NCBI RefSeq assembly: GCF_900313065.1 | Contig: NZ_OMPU01000015.1 | Coordinates: 17,534-81,533 of the forward strand | Origin: Kiloniella sp. EL199 | GTDB taxonomy: Bacteria; Pseudomonadota; Alphaproteobacteria; Kiloniellales; Kiloniellaceae | Reading direction: 5' to 3' | DNA: 64,000 bases | Shown: positions 51,948-63,000 of the stretch, piece by piece | Position numbering within the stretch: the stretch's first letter is position 1 | How the letters are laid out: each line of letters opens with the position of its first letter | Translations under genes and position numbers: made by a program | Notes under the pieces: model-generated | Database searches by the model: none | Told to the model about the DNA's origin: nothing | What the model saw: the letters and a program-made list of their open reading frames with translations, nothing else

Positions 51948-53009
51948 TTGGCTTCTATGATGAAAGAAACCAAATCAATACCACTTCCTTCTGGAGCACG
52001 GCTACCATATGTAGCGAGAAACGTTCATGCTCAAACTTGGTTGGGATTGCTTGCAAATTTAGGACGTGCCGAGCGGACAATTGATGCATATGGACGCGGC
52101 TTGAATGAGTTCCTCGGTTTTTGCTGTTCTCGCGATATTATAGCAGAAGATGCTAACCTTGATGACATTTCCTTGTTTGTTCGATTTCAAAGAGGAGACA
52201 CAGAAGGAGGGCAAGGAGCTAGAAAAACTGTTTCAATTAGTACTTTGCTTCAGCGTCTGACTGCAATTCGTCTTTGGTATGATCATTTACTTTATCAAAG
52301 TGTTGTTAGTAAAAATCCTGTTCCGAGAGGAGGACAGTTTAAAGCGGGTAAAAATTCATCACAGAAGATAGGCTTTAATGGCTGTTTGGTACGGAAAATA
52401 GAACAGCTTCCGCGTATCCCAACAGATGATATATGGAAACAGATTATTTACGCGGCAATAAGTGAAAGCCTGAGAAATAGAGTAATGTTTGCTCTGGCGT
52501 ATTTTGGGGCACTAAGGCGTGAAGAACTGGTTAACCTTTCTGTTACGGATATTGATTATGCACGTCGCTTGATTACTGTACGCGCTAATACAACAAAAAC
52601 AGGGTATGGCAGAGTTGTTACCTATCCTGTTCGAGCTGGTGCAAATCTTGCTGCATATATGAGAGAGCGGCATACTCTTGATCATCGGCCAGGCCCATTG
52701 TTTCTTTCTGTATCTAACAGAAATTATGGCAAGAAACTTAGTAAATGGCAGTGGAGTAAAGCGGTAAGGAATTTGGCCGTTCGTGCTGATCAATCTGATT
52801 TCTCAACACATACTTTTCGTCATCTCCGTTTGACACATCTAGCTCGCGCTGGTTGGAGGTTGCATGAGATTGCAATCTATGCAGGACATCGAAATCTTCA
52901 ATCGACAATGGCTTATATTCATCTATCGGGGACGGAATTAGCCAGTAAAATTGCGAGAAGTATCGAAGCCCGTGATGAGGTAACTGATGCCGCTTTATTC
53001 GATTTTTGA
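51948..53009 (+). CDS. tyrosine recombinase, TnpA-like (Tn554 family)
   Basis: A tyrosine site-specific recombinase of about 353 residues. Catalytic residues are R in LRREELVNL, K in TKTGYG, HxxR in THTFRHLRL, H in AGHRNL and the nucleophile tyrosine in MAYIHLS. The N-terminal SAM-like core-binding domain is residues 20-130. Start is TTG 51948 or ATG 51957/51960. Its 3' end overlaps the next recombinase gene by 23 bases, so the two are co-translated. Confidence 0.87.
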   Translation: MASMMKETKSIPLPSGARLPYVARNVHAQTWLGLLANLGRAERTIDAYGRGLNEFLGFCCSRDIIAEDANLDDISLFVRFQRGDTEGGQGARKTVSISTLLQRLTAIRLWYDHLLYQSVVSKNPVPRGGQFKAGKNSSQKIGFNGCLVRKIEQLPRIPTDDIWKQIIYAAISESLRNRVMFALAYFGALRREELVNLSVTDIDYARRLITVRANTTKTGYGRVVTYPVRAGANLAAYMRERHTLDHRPGPLFLSVSNRNYGKKLSKWQWSKAVRNLAVRADQSDFSTHTFRHLRLTHLARAGWRLHEIAIYAGHRNLQSTMAYIHLSGTELASKIARSIEARDEVTDAALFDF

Positions 53010-55263
53010 TGAAAGAAGCAAACGTTATAAAGGATGGCTTGCAAAAGGAACGCAAGATCTGGACTTAACGAGATTTAATCAAAGTACGGCACTTCATGAT
53101 AATGAGCGTAAATTATTGTGGGCATGGATTCAAAACGGTCGCCGGTTAACTAAAATTAGAGATCAACTTCCTCGCATTTATGCTCCGTTAAAATTGGTTC
53201 GGAGTAGGCTTCCTCCTGATTTGAAGGCACCGGATCATGCGTGGAAACAGATTTTCTATAAGCTATTGGAAAAAGATTGTACTGTCTGGGGGTTAGAGAA
53301 TGAAGATTGGTCAGATTTACTTCTTGAAACTCTACATCCGTCAAGAGGAGGCAGGCCGTACTTGTTTGTGTATGCATTTACTTTACGCAAATATGATTAT
53401 TCACCTGTTTTAGTACGAAGGGTTTCGGCTTCTCTTTCTGCAGAACTTGTTTTCGGGTACGACTTATTCCGGAAGGTTTATGATGAAATTGAAGAGACAC
53501 TTGTTAGTCTCGGGTACAATATTATAAGCCTTCGTCAATCGCTACCGACGATGATTTCTACATTGATGTTAACCACAAGATCATCGGATATGAACGACTA
53601 TACGGAAGATGTCTTGTGGCAATTTCAACAAGAAGGATATGGTGATTCTGTTAAGACACTCTGCGGTAAAGTGTCTAGAGCCCTCTCGCTTTTAGGCTAT
53701 TTGCCTGAGCCTATCCGTATGCGGCATTATAAAAGATTCAAAGATCGAGATACAACAGGGATTGCCCCTGAATGGGTAGCTTTAGCACATCGATGGCGAG
53801 AGACCTCTTCTATTGGTGAAACAACACGACAATCGTGTCATGGTTTTGTTCTTCGGATTGGACTTTGGCTAGCAGACAAGCATCCTGAAATTCGTCTGCC
53901 AAGTGATTGGAAGGCCGAAACGGCGGCTGAAGCCGTTGCTCTGGTTTGTAATATGAATATTGGTGATTATGTATTACCTTCTGCTCCACCTATTCCGCCT
54001 GCACGATTAGGTGAACCGATGATGATGAATACAAAATGCTCTAACTTAATGCATTTGCGTAGATTTTTTTTCGATGTTGAGCAATGGGGGTGGGGAAAGT
54101 TAAATTTCAATCCTCATTATCACTTGGCAGCACCTACCAGGATACTACGGCAACGTGGCCCAAACCCAAGAGTGATTGATGATCGAATATGGCTTAAACT
54201 TGTTTGGGCAAGTCTCAACTTAACGCGTGAGGATGTTCTGGCAGACTCACCTCATTATCCATTTGAGTTGATTCATGCAGCAGCTGTACTTTGGACACAT
54301 ACAGGCTTGCGAAAAAATGAACTCCGGCGATTAAGGTTGGGATGTTCTACTTTACAAAAACAAGATCTTGCTGATAAAGAAGGAACAATTCCTGCTGGCA
54401 CAATTTGCTATTTGACAGTGCCGCCGAGCAAAACGGCCAGAGAGTTCGTAAAGCCTGTTGCTGCTATCGTGCATAAGGTTATAAAGGCTTGGGCTGCAAT
54501 AAGACCCTCTCAACCAAAACTTTTAGATATGAAGACAGGTGAGCGAGTAGAATTTCTTCTCCAAAATAAAGGAAAGCCGATTGGAACAACGTTTATAGAA
54601 GATACAATCATTAAATCTCTCTGTGCAAAGGCTGGCGTTCCTACTGAAGATAGCCGGGGTAAAATTACAAGTCATCGGGCTCGTGCATCTGTGGTGACTG
54701 CGCTAGCAAACTCTCCTGATGGATTTACACTACACGAACTTATGAAATGGACAGGGCATTCATGCGCCCGATCAACAATGCACTACTTAACTATTCGGCC
54801 GACAAGATTGGCAGCTACCTATGCCAAGGCTGATCGTATGACGCATATGGTCGATGTGCTTATTGATCATGATGCTGTTATCAATGGTGATGCGGTGAAT
54901 GGAAAGCCATATAAGTTTTATGATTTAGGAGATTCATACTGCACTAATCCATTTTGGAGCACATGTCCTCATCGTATGGCATGCGCCAGGTGTGATTTTA
55001 ACTTGCCAAAAGATTCTATTCTTGCTCGAACTCTTGAGGCTCGCTCATCAGTACTGCACATGTTGGAAAAAGTGCCTTTGACAGATGATGAGCGAGCTGC
55101 AGTCGAGGGAGATAAAGAAGCTATTGATGGGTTGATTGAAAAACTGAAAGGATTACCAACCTTGGATGGCGTAGTCGTCAGCAGATTGAAGAAATGGAAA
55201 GTCCTCAACAAAATGAGGAATGAATTTTTACAGATAAAGCTTAGCGACTTTATACCGAAATGA
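52987..55263 (+). CDS. large tyrosine recombinase, TnpB-like (Tn554 family)
   Basis: A 758-residue tyrosine recombinase. The catalytic domain at about residues 400-650 carries TGLRKNELRRLRL, SHRARASVV (HxxR) and GHSCARSTMHYLTIR with the tyrosine. It is followed by a Cys-rich segment (YCTNPFWSTCPHRMACARCDF) and KVPLTDDERAAVE, both of which fit the C-terminus of Tn554 TnpB. TnpB is usually about 630 residues, so this one is longer, mostly at the N-terminus. It is the second gene of the recombinase pair. Confidence 0.85.
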   Translation: MPLYSIFDERSKRYKGWLAKGTQDLDLTRFNQSTALHDNERKLLWAWIQNGRRLTKIRDQLPRIYAPLKLVRSRLPPDLKAPDHAWKQIFYKLLEKDCTVWGLENEDWSDLLLETLHPSRGGRPYLFVYAFTLRKYDYSPVLVRRVSASLSAELVFGYDLFRKVYDEIEETLVSLGYNIISLRQSLPTMISTLMLTTRSSDMNDYTEDVLWQFQQEGYGDSVKTLCGKVSRALSLLGYLPEPIRMRHYKRFKDRDTTGIAPEWVALAHRWRETSSIGETTRQSCHGFVLRIGLWLADKHPEIRLPSDWKAETAAEAVALVCNMNIGDYVLPSAPPIPPARLGEPMMMNTKCSNLMHLRRFFFDVEQWGWGKLNFNPHYHLAAPTRILRQRGPNPRVIDDRIWLKLVWASLNLTREDVLADSPHYPFELIHAAAVLWTHTGLRKNELRRLRLGCSTLQKQDLADKEGTIPAGTICYLTVPPSKTAREFVKPVAAIVHKVIKAWAAIRPSQPKLLDMKTGERVEFLLQNKGKPIGTTFIEDTIIKSLCAKAGVPTEDSRGKITSHRARASVVTALANSPDGFTLHELMKWTGHSCARSTMHYLTIRPTRLAATYAKADRMTHMVDVLIDHDAVINGDAVNGKPYKFYDLGDSYCTNPFWSTCPHRMACARCDFNLPKDSILARTLEARSSVLHMLEKVPLTDDERAAVEGDKEAIDGLIEKLKGLPTLDGVVVSRLKKWKVLNKMRNEFLQIKLSDFIPK

Positions 55264-55746
55264 CGTTATTTACTTTAAAGTATGTAATTTTGACGAAAAT
55301 ATATAATGTTATCAAATGAGTAGGTTAAATATAGTCAGGTTTTGAGTTATTATGTCCAAAACCCTTATATGTATTTTTGGAAAAGCTGTATTTTAGAAGA
55401 GACCCTATAGGTTTCTTACATGTCTTAACTATCCAGAATAATCAGTAGGTAACTTCATATTAATCTTTTGTTAATGGTGATTGTTGCCGGGGTATTTTTG
55501 TGTCATATCTTTAGTCTGTACACGTTATGCGTGAATACTATTGTATGTAGCGGAGGGGTGTGCGCTGATTAATTTAAGTGAGGTTTAAAAGTATATGAAT
55601 ATACAGTTTATAAACTCTGGTTTGTTCGCAGGTAATAAAAGTCAGAGTATCTATTTGTAATTCAAAGCTTTCTTATCACAATAATTATGATCACGATCTT
55701 TCCTTTTTATAATGACTAATTCTCTTTTGAAGAAATAAACCTAGTA
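55264..55746. other. 483-bp gap, AT-rich, one weak hairpin
   Basis: No coding region is convincing here. AAGAGACC (55397-55404) pairs with GGTTTCTT (55410-55417) with one G-U pair and no T-run. A 21-codon frame at 55595 has a poorly spaced ribosome site. The gap may hold the right end of the recombinase element and the promoter of the genes to the right, but no repeat of the left-end arm is seen. Confidence 0.5.
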
Positions 55747-56238
55747 ATGTCCAAAGATCTTAAGATTATTCTTGCGAGCAAGGATGCTCATCTCCAATCC
55801 GTTTATGTCATGGCAAAAGATTTTTATGAGGAATCTCATTTTAGCGGAGGACTTTTTAGTGAGAAGAAACGCGATAAACTTGCGGGGCTTATCAAGAACA
55901 ATCCGGATCAGTACGGACTGCTTATTGCCATGTACGGGGATGAACCTGTTGGTTTTATCTATTGTGTCTTTGGGGAAGGTATTATCAGCGATGATAGTGC
56001 CATAACCACGGTATATTTTTATTACGTCAAAAAAGAATACAGAGCTTCATTTCTTGGAGGGAAGGTCTCTGTGAATCTTATGAAGGGCCTTGTGAAATGG
56101 GCGAAAAAAAAGGGTGCCAAGGAAATTATGGTGCACGTGACTTCAGGCATTGAAATCCAACGCGCAAATCAATTTATGGGCAAAATGGGCTTTAAAACTC
56201 TTGGTGCCAATTATGCACTGAGTTTGACAAAGCTTTAG
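55747..56238 (+). CDS. GNAT acetyltransferase upstream of an RTX gene
   Basis: A 163-residue GNAT-like protein. The core strand SAITTVYFYYVKKEYRASFLGGKVSVNLMKGLVKWAKKKGAKEIMVHVTSG reads as the acetyl-CoA region, although the usual Q/RxxGxG/A is weak (YRASFLGG). The end, IQRANQFMGKMGFKTLGANYAL, is a good GNAT C-terminus. The substrate is unknown; it lies 50 bp before a secreted protein and about 780 bp before the RTX gene. It does not look like an HlyC-type acyltransferase. Confidence 0.8.
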   Translation: MSKDLKIILASKDAHLQSVYVMAKDFYEESHFSGGLFSEKKRDKLAGLIKNNPDQYGLLIAMYGDEPVGFIYCVFGEGIISDDSAITTVYFYYVKKEYRASFLGGKVSVNLMKGLVKWAKKKGAKEIMVHVTSGIEIQRANQFMGKMGFKTLGANYALSLTKL

Positions 56239-56288
56239 AAATCTACCATCGCTTAGTACATAAACAATTTTCTTTTAATGAGAGACAT

Positions 56289-56981
56289 ATGAAATACTGG
56301 TTTCAGAAAAAATATATCTTTATGGCTCTTTTTCTTATAGCTGTTTGCGGGGGAATAGTCGCAGAACATGCAACGGATTCTGCCTGTTCTGATGGTATTG
56401 AAGTTTATTCAATCAAAGATCCAAAAACAGTTGTTTTTGAATTACATGATGATAAGAAAAACATTTCTCTACATTGTAACTGTTATTTTGAGAAAAAGTG
56501 TAAAACTAATCAACAGGTTTTTTATTATACGTTTACTCAAGATGGCATTAATTTTAAATCCCAATCATATCAAGAAAAAAATTTAAATCAGTCAATTAAA
56601 GGTGAGGTTGTCGTTAGAGTAGAAATAACATCTGTGCCAAATGTTCACTTGCATGCCTCTGTCCGTAAAGGAAAATACCGAGATTTCATTTATGGTTTAG
56701 AATATTACCCCCTTCATTCTGTAGATAAATGGTATCCTAAAGTCGCCACTGGGACAGAATATTACTTGGCTCGAGGTCGACCTATACTTCCTTGGAAAAT
56801 AAATGACAAGAATATACTTTTTCATTGTCCGGGTGGATCTCCCCAATTCAAATGCTTCGCAAAATTTTTAGTCAGAAATGATATTGGGGTACAAATTTTA
56901 TTTGAAAGACAATTTATTCCCCAATGGGAAAATATTGTTGAACAGGCAATCAAACAAATAGTTAAAAGTAACCCATCCTGA
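56289..56981 (+). CDS. secreted protein of unknown function
   Basis: A 230-residue protein with a hydrophobic N-terminal signal (about residues 9-25) ending near AEHATDSAC. The mature part has six or so cysteines (CNCYFEKKC, FHCPGG, KCFAKF) that could pair as disulfides, and many lysines. No family is recognised. It lies 36 bp before the RTX gene on the same strand and may be part of its operon. Confidence 0.65.
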   Translation: MKYWFQKKYIFMALFLIAVCGGIVAEHATDSACSDGIEVYSIKDPKTVVFELHDDKKNISLHCNCYFEKKCKTNQQVFYYTFTQDGINFKSQSYQEKNLNQSIKGEVVVRVEITSVPNVHLHASVRKGKYRDFIYGLEYYPLHSVDKWYPKVATGTEYYLARGRPILPWKINDKNILFHCPGGSPQFKCFAKFLVRNDIGVQILFERQFIPQWENIVEQAIKQIVKSNPS

Positions 56982-57017
56982 GCATCTTAGAAAAGTTTAT
57001 AAACGAGTGATCTAATT

Positions 57018-60000
57018 ATGACTTCAACTACAAATGATTTAAGAGCTGCTGTTGAAAAAGCAAGAGCTATTATTGGTGATGAATTTGCGTCAGATACTGA
57101 TAGAGCTGCTGGTTATATTGAGTTAGCAGAATTTTATAAAGGAGTTGATGAAGAAGTTTATGAACAACTTTTAACTCAAATGCAGATAACAACTTATAGT
57201 AACGTGATTGGGGGTGCTGCTATTTTTGGTAATCTTCAAGCTCAATTGTTTAATGGTCCCGATTGGTACAACCTAACTTTGGATGAATTTTCATGGGATA
57301 TTCTGGATCGTCTAATTGAAGCTCATGAAGTAATGATTTCAAAGTATCCTCAAGATATAAGGCCCTTTAGTCTTGATGAGATACAGCTTGCTGATTTCTC
57401 AACGTGGGTTGATAAGGATATGGGGCAGAGTTTTCCCGGGAATATTCAAATTATTGATCATTATTTTGATGCAATTTTCGGAGATGTTACTCACCCCGCA
57501 GTGAGAGGTTTTTTACCTCCTGATTCTCAAATAATAAAAGATTCTTATACAGGAAGCTATCTTGGTGGATTATCTGGTATAGCTGGATATTCAGTGAATT
57601 TGGGGACTTTTTTAGCAGATTATGGCTTTGCCAACACTGAAGAATCATATCATTTAGGATTGGATCAAGGTTTAAGTTATGAAAATCAGCAATATCGCCT
57701 AGAACAAATTTTGGGTGGAGATGTATTAGTTGTTAAAGATATAGAGACGGGCATTTATGTTGGTGTGTATGAGAGAAGTTCTTTCATGCGAGATTTTTTG
57801 TCTAGTACAGGAAATATTACTAACCTTGTTGATCAATTGACTGATTTTGAAATCGATGCGATTAAAAATAGTTTAGGAGTCCAGCTAACTGATTTTAGTA
57901 TAGATAGAAAAGTATTAGAGAAATTTTATGATGGTCATTCTTTTGGTGATCCTAACCTAATTAGATCTTGGCATTATGATCCTGTTGAAAAAACTTGGAG
58001 TAAATTATCTCCCGAACCCGGTTATAACTTTAAAGTTGAGTTGGCTACTCCTGAGTTGGCAATTCAATTAAATGCAGAACGATTAAATCGTCTTGAGTTA
58101 CAAGAGATGATTGATGTTTTAACTGGTAGCTATATAACTGATGTTGTTATAACGGATGATGAAGTTAAAACCATCTGGAACGATGGGGCAATTTCCATAG
58201 AATATTCAAATGGAAATTTATCTTATACAACTGCCGATGGTGTCACTATTGAGGAGACCGAAGATGGTGAATCTCAAGTTCTCACGGGTACAGATGGCGT
58301 TACGTTCAATATAGATTTTTCTAACCCTGATTTTGTGACAATTACAGATAGTCTTGGTGGGGCCGCGACGGTTCCTACAGATCTTTATGATCCAGAAGAT
58401 TTTTGGTCATGGGATGGTGCTTTCGACAGTATTTCTGTTGCTGATGTATACAATTCCAGCACGCCGAGCGAGTTCTCAAACCTGCCGACAGACGCAATAA
58501 CAGATCCTGTGGCTGGAATAGATCACCCATTTGAGATTGTTGATAGTCTTAAAGATGTTAGTGATTTTAGTTACACTTCTGCTTTGATTGATCGTGCTTT
58601 GATTGATCAATATAATGGCTTGTTTTCTGCTTCCACGGGGTCGCCGCTTAATACAACGCCAAATGTTGATGGTGAAGTGAATTTAAGTGCTTTTAATTTC
58701 GAAAACCAATCCGACTGGTTTTCACGAGCATATAATGAACTAGTGGGATCAACGGGTGCGACCCCTGACTATCAGTCAACAATTTCTGGTATTAATCTTG
58801 GTGCATTCAATTTTGATCAGGCTTTGCCGAATGCGCAAATTGAAACTCCAATTTCGGATGGTATTCTTGCCCTAAATCCTCGAAGTGATGTTGGTCCTGA
58901 AACCGATATTAACGGAGGACGTTATGATCCGGAAACAGGTCATTACAAATCTAAAACAGGTAAAGTATCTGCTTATGGTCCGATGTCTTCTTTCAATAAT
59001 CTTACTTTGGAAGAACAGCAGAACCTACAAAAATTAACTGGTCATACTTATCCGACAATGAAAGAAGTTGATCATGCTCGGAGAGACGCGGCAAAAGATA
59101 ATGGTTACACTGATCAACAGTATGATGCTGCTAAACAAGACACTGAGGTTACGGCATTTGAAAGAGACTACGGAACACCGCAAAATAATAATGAAACTGA
59201 CCGAGGTGGTAAACCGGTCGTTCTCGATCTGAATGACGACGGCGAAATTGCGATTGTTGAACGGGATGATTCCACAACATTTTTTGATATTGACGGCGAT
59301 GGATACGAAGAAAATATCAGCTGGGTCGCCGCAGAAGACGGCCTGTTGGTTATTGATAAAAATAATGACAATGCCATTAAGGGGGATGAGCTTCTCTTTG
59401 CCAACGAAACGGCAGAAGAAGACACGGATCTGGAAGCTCTCAAGGTTTTGTATGATACAAATCAGGATGGCATTCTTGATCAGAATGATGTGGATTTCAG
59501 TCGCTTCAAAGTCTGGCAGGACCTGGATCAAGACGGCAAGGTTGATGATGGCGAGCTCAAGAGTCTTTCCGAACTTGGTATTCAGTCTTTAAACCTGACG
59601 TCTGATGGGAATACTGTTGTTGGGGACAGCAGTGTTATTTCAGGCTTTACAAGTTACACAAAAACAGATGGTTCCGAAGGGCTTGCCGCTGATGTTATTT
59701 TGGGTGCCAGCTCTACAAGTGTGTCCAGATCACTCTATAACAACGGGGTGCATTTCAAGACAAAAGACGGAAATTCCTTTGTTGCCGCTGAAAATGTCGA
59801 ATTCAACGGTATTGCATCGTCTTTGTCAGCAAAGATGTTAACCGGAAACTCGCTGGACAACCGTCTTCTTGCCGGTGCAGCCAAAAGTGTTGTTCTGTTG
59901 GGCGGGGGCGGAAACGATCGTTTGATTGGTGGATTAGGAAATGACTGGCTTTCCGGTGATGCAGGTGCGGATAGAATTTCGGGTGGTAGTGGGCACGATA

Positions 60001-63000
60001 TACTCTTTATCGATGCCGATGATACCCATATCGATGGCGGTAGTGGGCGTGATATTGCCTTTGTTCAAGGGGATGCCGCGGTTACACTGGACCTGAATGC
60101 AACACGACTGGAAGCTGCCTATGGCAGTAGTGGTCATGATAACTTTCATTATACGGGAACACAGAATGTTACCCTGAGCGGGCATGGCGGGAATGATGTT
60201 CTGCAAAGTGGTGCCGGGAATGATTTATTATCTGGTGGTGCCGGATCAGATACCCTGAAATCCGGGGCGGGGAATGATACCCTGGTGATTGATGCCGAGG
60301 ACGATACTGCCAATATTGATGCCGGGGATGGCATTGACTGGGTTCATGTGCAGGGGAACGTGGGCGTCAATGTTGATCTGGCCCAGATTAATGCTGAAAA
60401 TATTATTGCCAGTGACGGTGATGACATCATTACAAATTCAGGATCTGATAAAATCTTTGTTTCAGGTGGTGATGGGAACGATCACATTACAGGCGGTAGT
60501 GGTGTTGATATTCTCGAAGGTGGCGCGGGATCAGATACGCTGGATGGCGGTACGGGGTATGATTATGTGTCTTATGAAACCTCTTCTCGGGCAGTCAATG
60601 TTAACCTGGACAGCAAGAGTGTTTCAGGTGGTGATGCCGAGGGCGATAGTATTGATAATTTTGAAGGGATTATCGGATCTCGTCTGAATGATGAACTCAT
60701 TGGTGATTCGTCTAATAACGTGATTTTTGGTAATGCCGGGGATGATTTTATCCAAGGGGGGTATGGATCAGATTACATTGATGGCGAAAATGGTAGCGAT
60801 ACCATCAGTTACCACGACAGCGCGTTTGGGGTCACCGTTGATTTGTCTACAGGCGAAGGGCGTTCGACTGCGCCGCAAACCACGACGTACACATACACTG
60901 TTAATCCTCCATCCCGTTCTGGTGGCGGATTTTGGAGTGGTGGGGGGAACTCCGTTAGTGGAGACAAGGATGACCGAGGCAATTATAGCGGCTCAGGCGG
61001 TAACTCTGTTAGCGGTGATAAAGATGATCGCAACAATGGTTACACTTCCGGTGGTGGGTCGCTGAGTGTTAGTGAGGGTAGTTCTGCTCCTATAACCCGA
61101 ACTGTTACTGTGGATATAACAGATAAAGATACTTTAAAGTCGATTGAAAATATTTTGGGATCTTCTCATGCTGATATTCTGCGTGGTGATACAGAAAATA
61201 ATATTATTGAAGGCGGCGCAGGTGCGGATACGCTGAAAGGCGGAGAAGGGAATGACACTCTTTCATACAGTCTTTCAGCCGAGGGTGTGACGGTTGATCT
61301 GGAGGCTGAGACGGCATCAGGTGGTGACGCGACAGGGGATGTTTATGATGGATTTGAAAATGCCATCGGTTCGGCTCAGGCAGACAGTCTTTCAGCCAAA
61401 ATTTCAGGATCATCACTAGAGGGTTATGCAGGTGATGACACTCTGACGGGACGTGAAGGCAATGATGTTCTGGACGGAGGCGCAGGAGCCGATACCCTGG
61501 ATGGCGGGGCTGGTGTTGATACACTGAGTTATCAGAGTTCAGACACGGGTGTAGCTGTTGATATGGAGGCAGGTACTTCATCTGATGGAGATACTTTTTC
61601 CAATTTTGAAAACCTGACTGGATCTCATCACGACGATACCCTTAAAGGTGACAGTGCTGATAACATCATTTCCGGAGGAACCGGGGCAGATAGCATTGAT
61701 GGTGGGCTGGGTGTTGATACGGCGTCATACAAAAATGCTGTTTTTGGTGTTGATGTTGACCTCAAACGTGGCGGTGGTCGAAAACACGATCAACTGCAAA
61801 CAGATCTGGATGCCAATAGATTTTCCGGGGATGTCATTGTTGATGCATTCAGCAACAAACGTGCGCTTCATCTGGGGACAGAGCTGTCTGCTGCCTATAC
61901 CTTGGCAGCAATTGCGGGTGCGAGTGGTTGGGCAACAACCTCTGTCGCGTTGGCAAAGGGATCTGATGTAAATGCTTCTATCGGGGCAATTTTGTCTGCA
62001 CAACATGATCTGTCTGCAGGAGAAGTGCGTCCGGAAAACAATGCATTTCTGGATGTGTCCTTTGATGGTGATGAAGCCATCATTAGTTACCACCGTGCAG
62101 ATGGGACTCTGCAGGGAAAGTTTATTGTCAAAATAGCAGACGCAGACCAGCACAATGTTTCGTTGGGGTATGATAAAGAGACTGGCCTGACGGTTGTGTC
62201 TATTGATGGAAAGGTTGTGAATTCGTTCTCTTGGCTTACCGATCTTGATGTTATGGTTGGTAGCTATGGATCTAATGCTTCTACAGCAGCTTTTTCTGAA
62301 GCAAGTGATGATTTTATATTCTCAATCGGTTTCCTCACCGATGAAGCTCTGGACGATACGCTCGTTAATATTGAAAACCTTGAAGGGTCTGATCAAGGCG
62401 ACCGCTTGGCCGGCGATGACGGCAATAATGTTATCGAAGGCTTTGGAGGAAATGATATTCTCCGTGGCTATTTGGGCGATGACACTCTTATTGGCGGAAC
62501 TGGCGATGACATTCTAGATGGCGGTAAAGGCGACGATACCCTTAGTGGTGGCGAAGGTGATGACCAGCTCTTTGGTTTAGATGGCAATGATACCTTGCGC
62601 GGGGATGACGGGGACGACCAACTGGAAGGCGGCGAGGGGATTGACAGCCTTTCAGGCGGTGACGGCAATGACCTGCTCAAAGGCGATCTGGGGGATGATA
62701 CCCTCCACGGTGAACTGGGCAACGACCAGTTAGATGGCGGCGATGGCAACGACACTCTCCACGGTGATACCAACGGCGTGCTGTTTAGTCGTGATGCTGA
62801 GGGAAATACCATCGGCGGATTTGGGGATGTGAGTTTCCATGGGGGATCAAGTTTACGTAAGGTTTCTGGTGGGACGGCTTGGAATGCGGGAGCTTATTCA
62901 GCAGAGAGTTTTACGGGTGCTGGTGAACTTACAGTCCACATTGAGGATACATCGACTACCCGTATGGTAGGTTTCTCTTCAACAATTGGGGATTCAGGTT

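Larger units (their letters stand above)
51761..55263 (+). mobile_element. Tn554-like element inserted in umuC (left end; right end not resolved)
   Basis: Homology to umuC stops at about 51760. A perfect 22-bp inverted repeat lies 46 bp inside, followed by two overlapping tyrosine-recombinase genes. The pair, with a Cys-rich C-terminal region on the second, fits TnpA/TnpB of the Tn554 family, which leave no target duplication. No TnpC-like gene is visible. The right border and the rest of umuC are not seen, so cargo could include part or all of what follows. Confidence 0.75.

Noticed and set aside
55595..55660. A 21-codon frame before the acetyltransferase
   Set aside because: The purine-rich site is poorly spaced and the peptide is short with no pattern.
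59034..59531. A 165-codon minus-strand frame within the RTX gene
   Set aside because: It is a complement shadow of the Asp/Gly-rich RTX coding sequence, with no ribosome site.
62440..62770. Short regular repeats, possibly a CRISPR array
   Set aside because: Period is 27 bp or multiples and the frame encodes RTX nonapeptides; there are no spacers.
62468..62812. Minus-strand frame rich in PSPP and SS repeats
   Set aside because: It is the reverse reading of GGDGNDxL repeats, hence repetitive by necessity.
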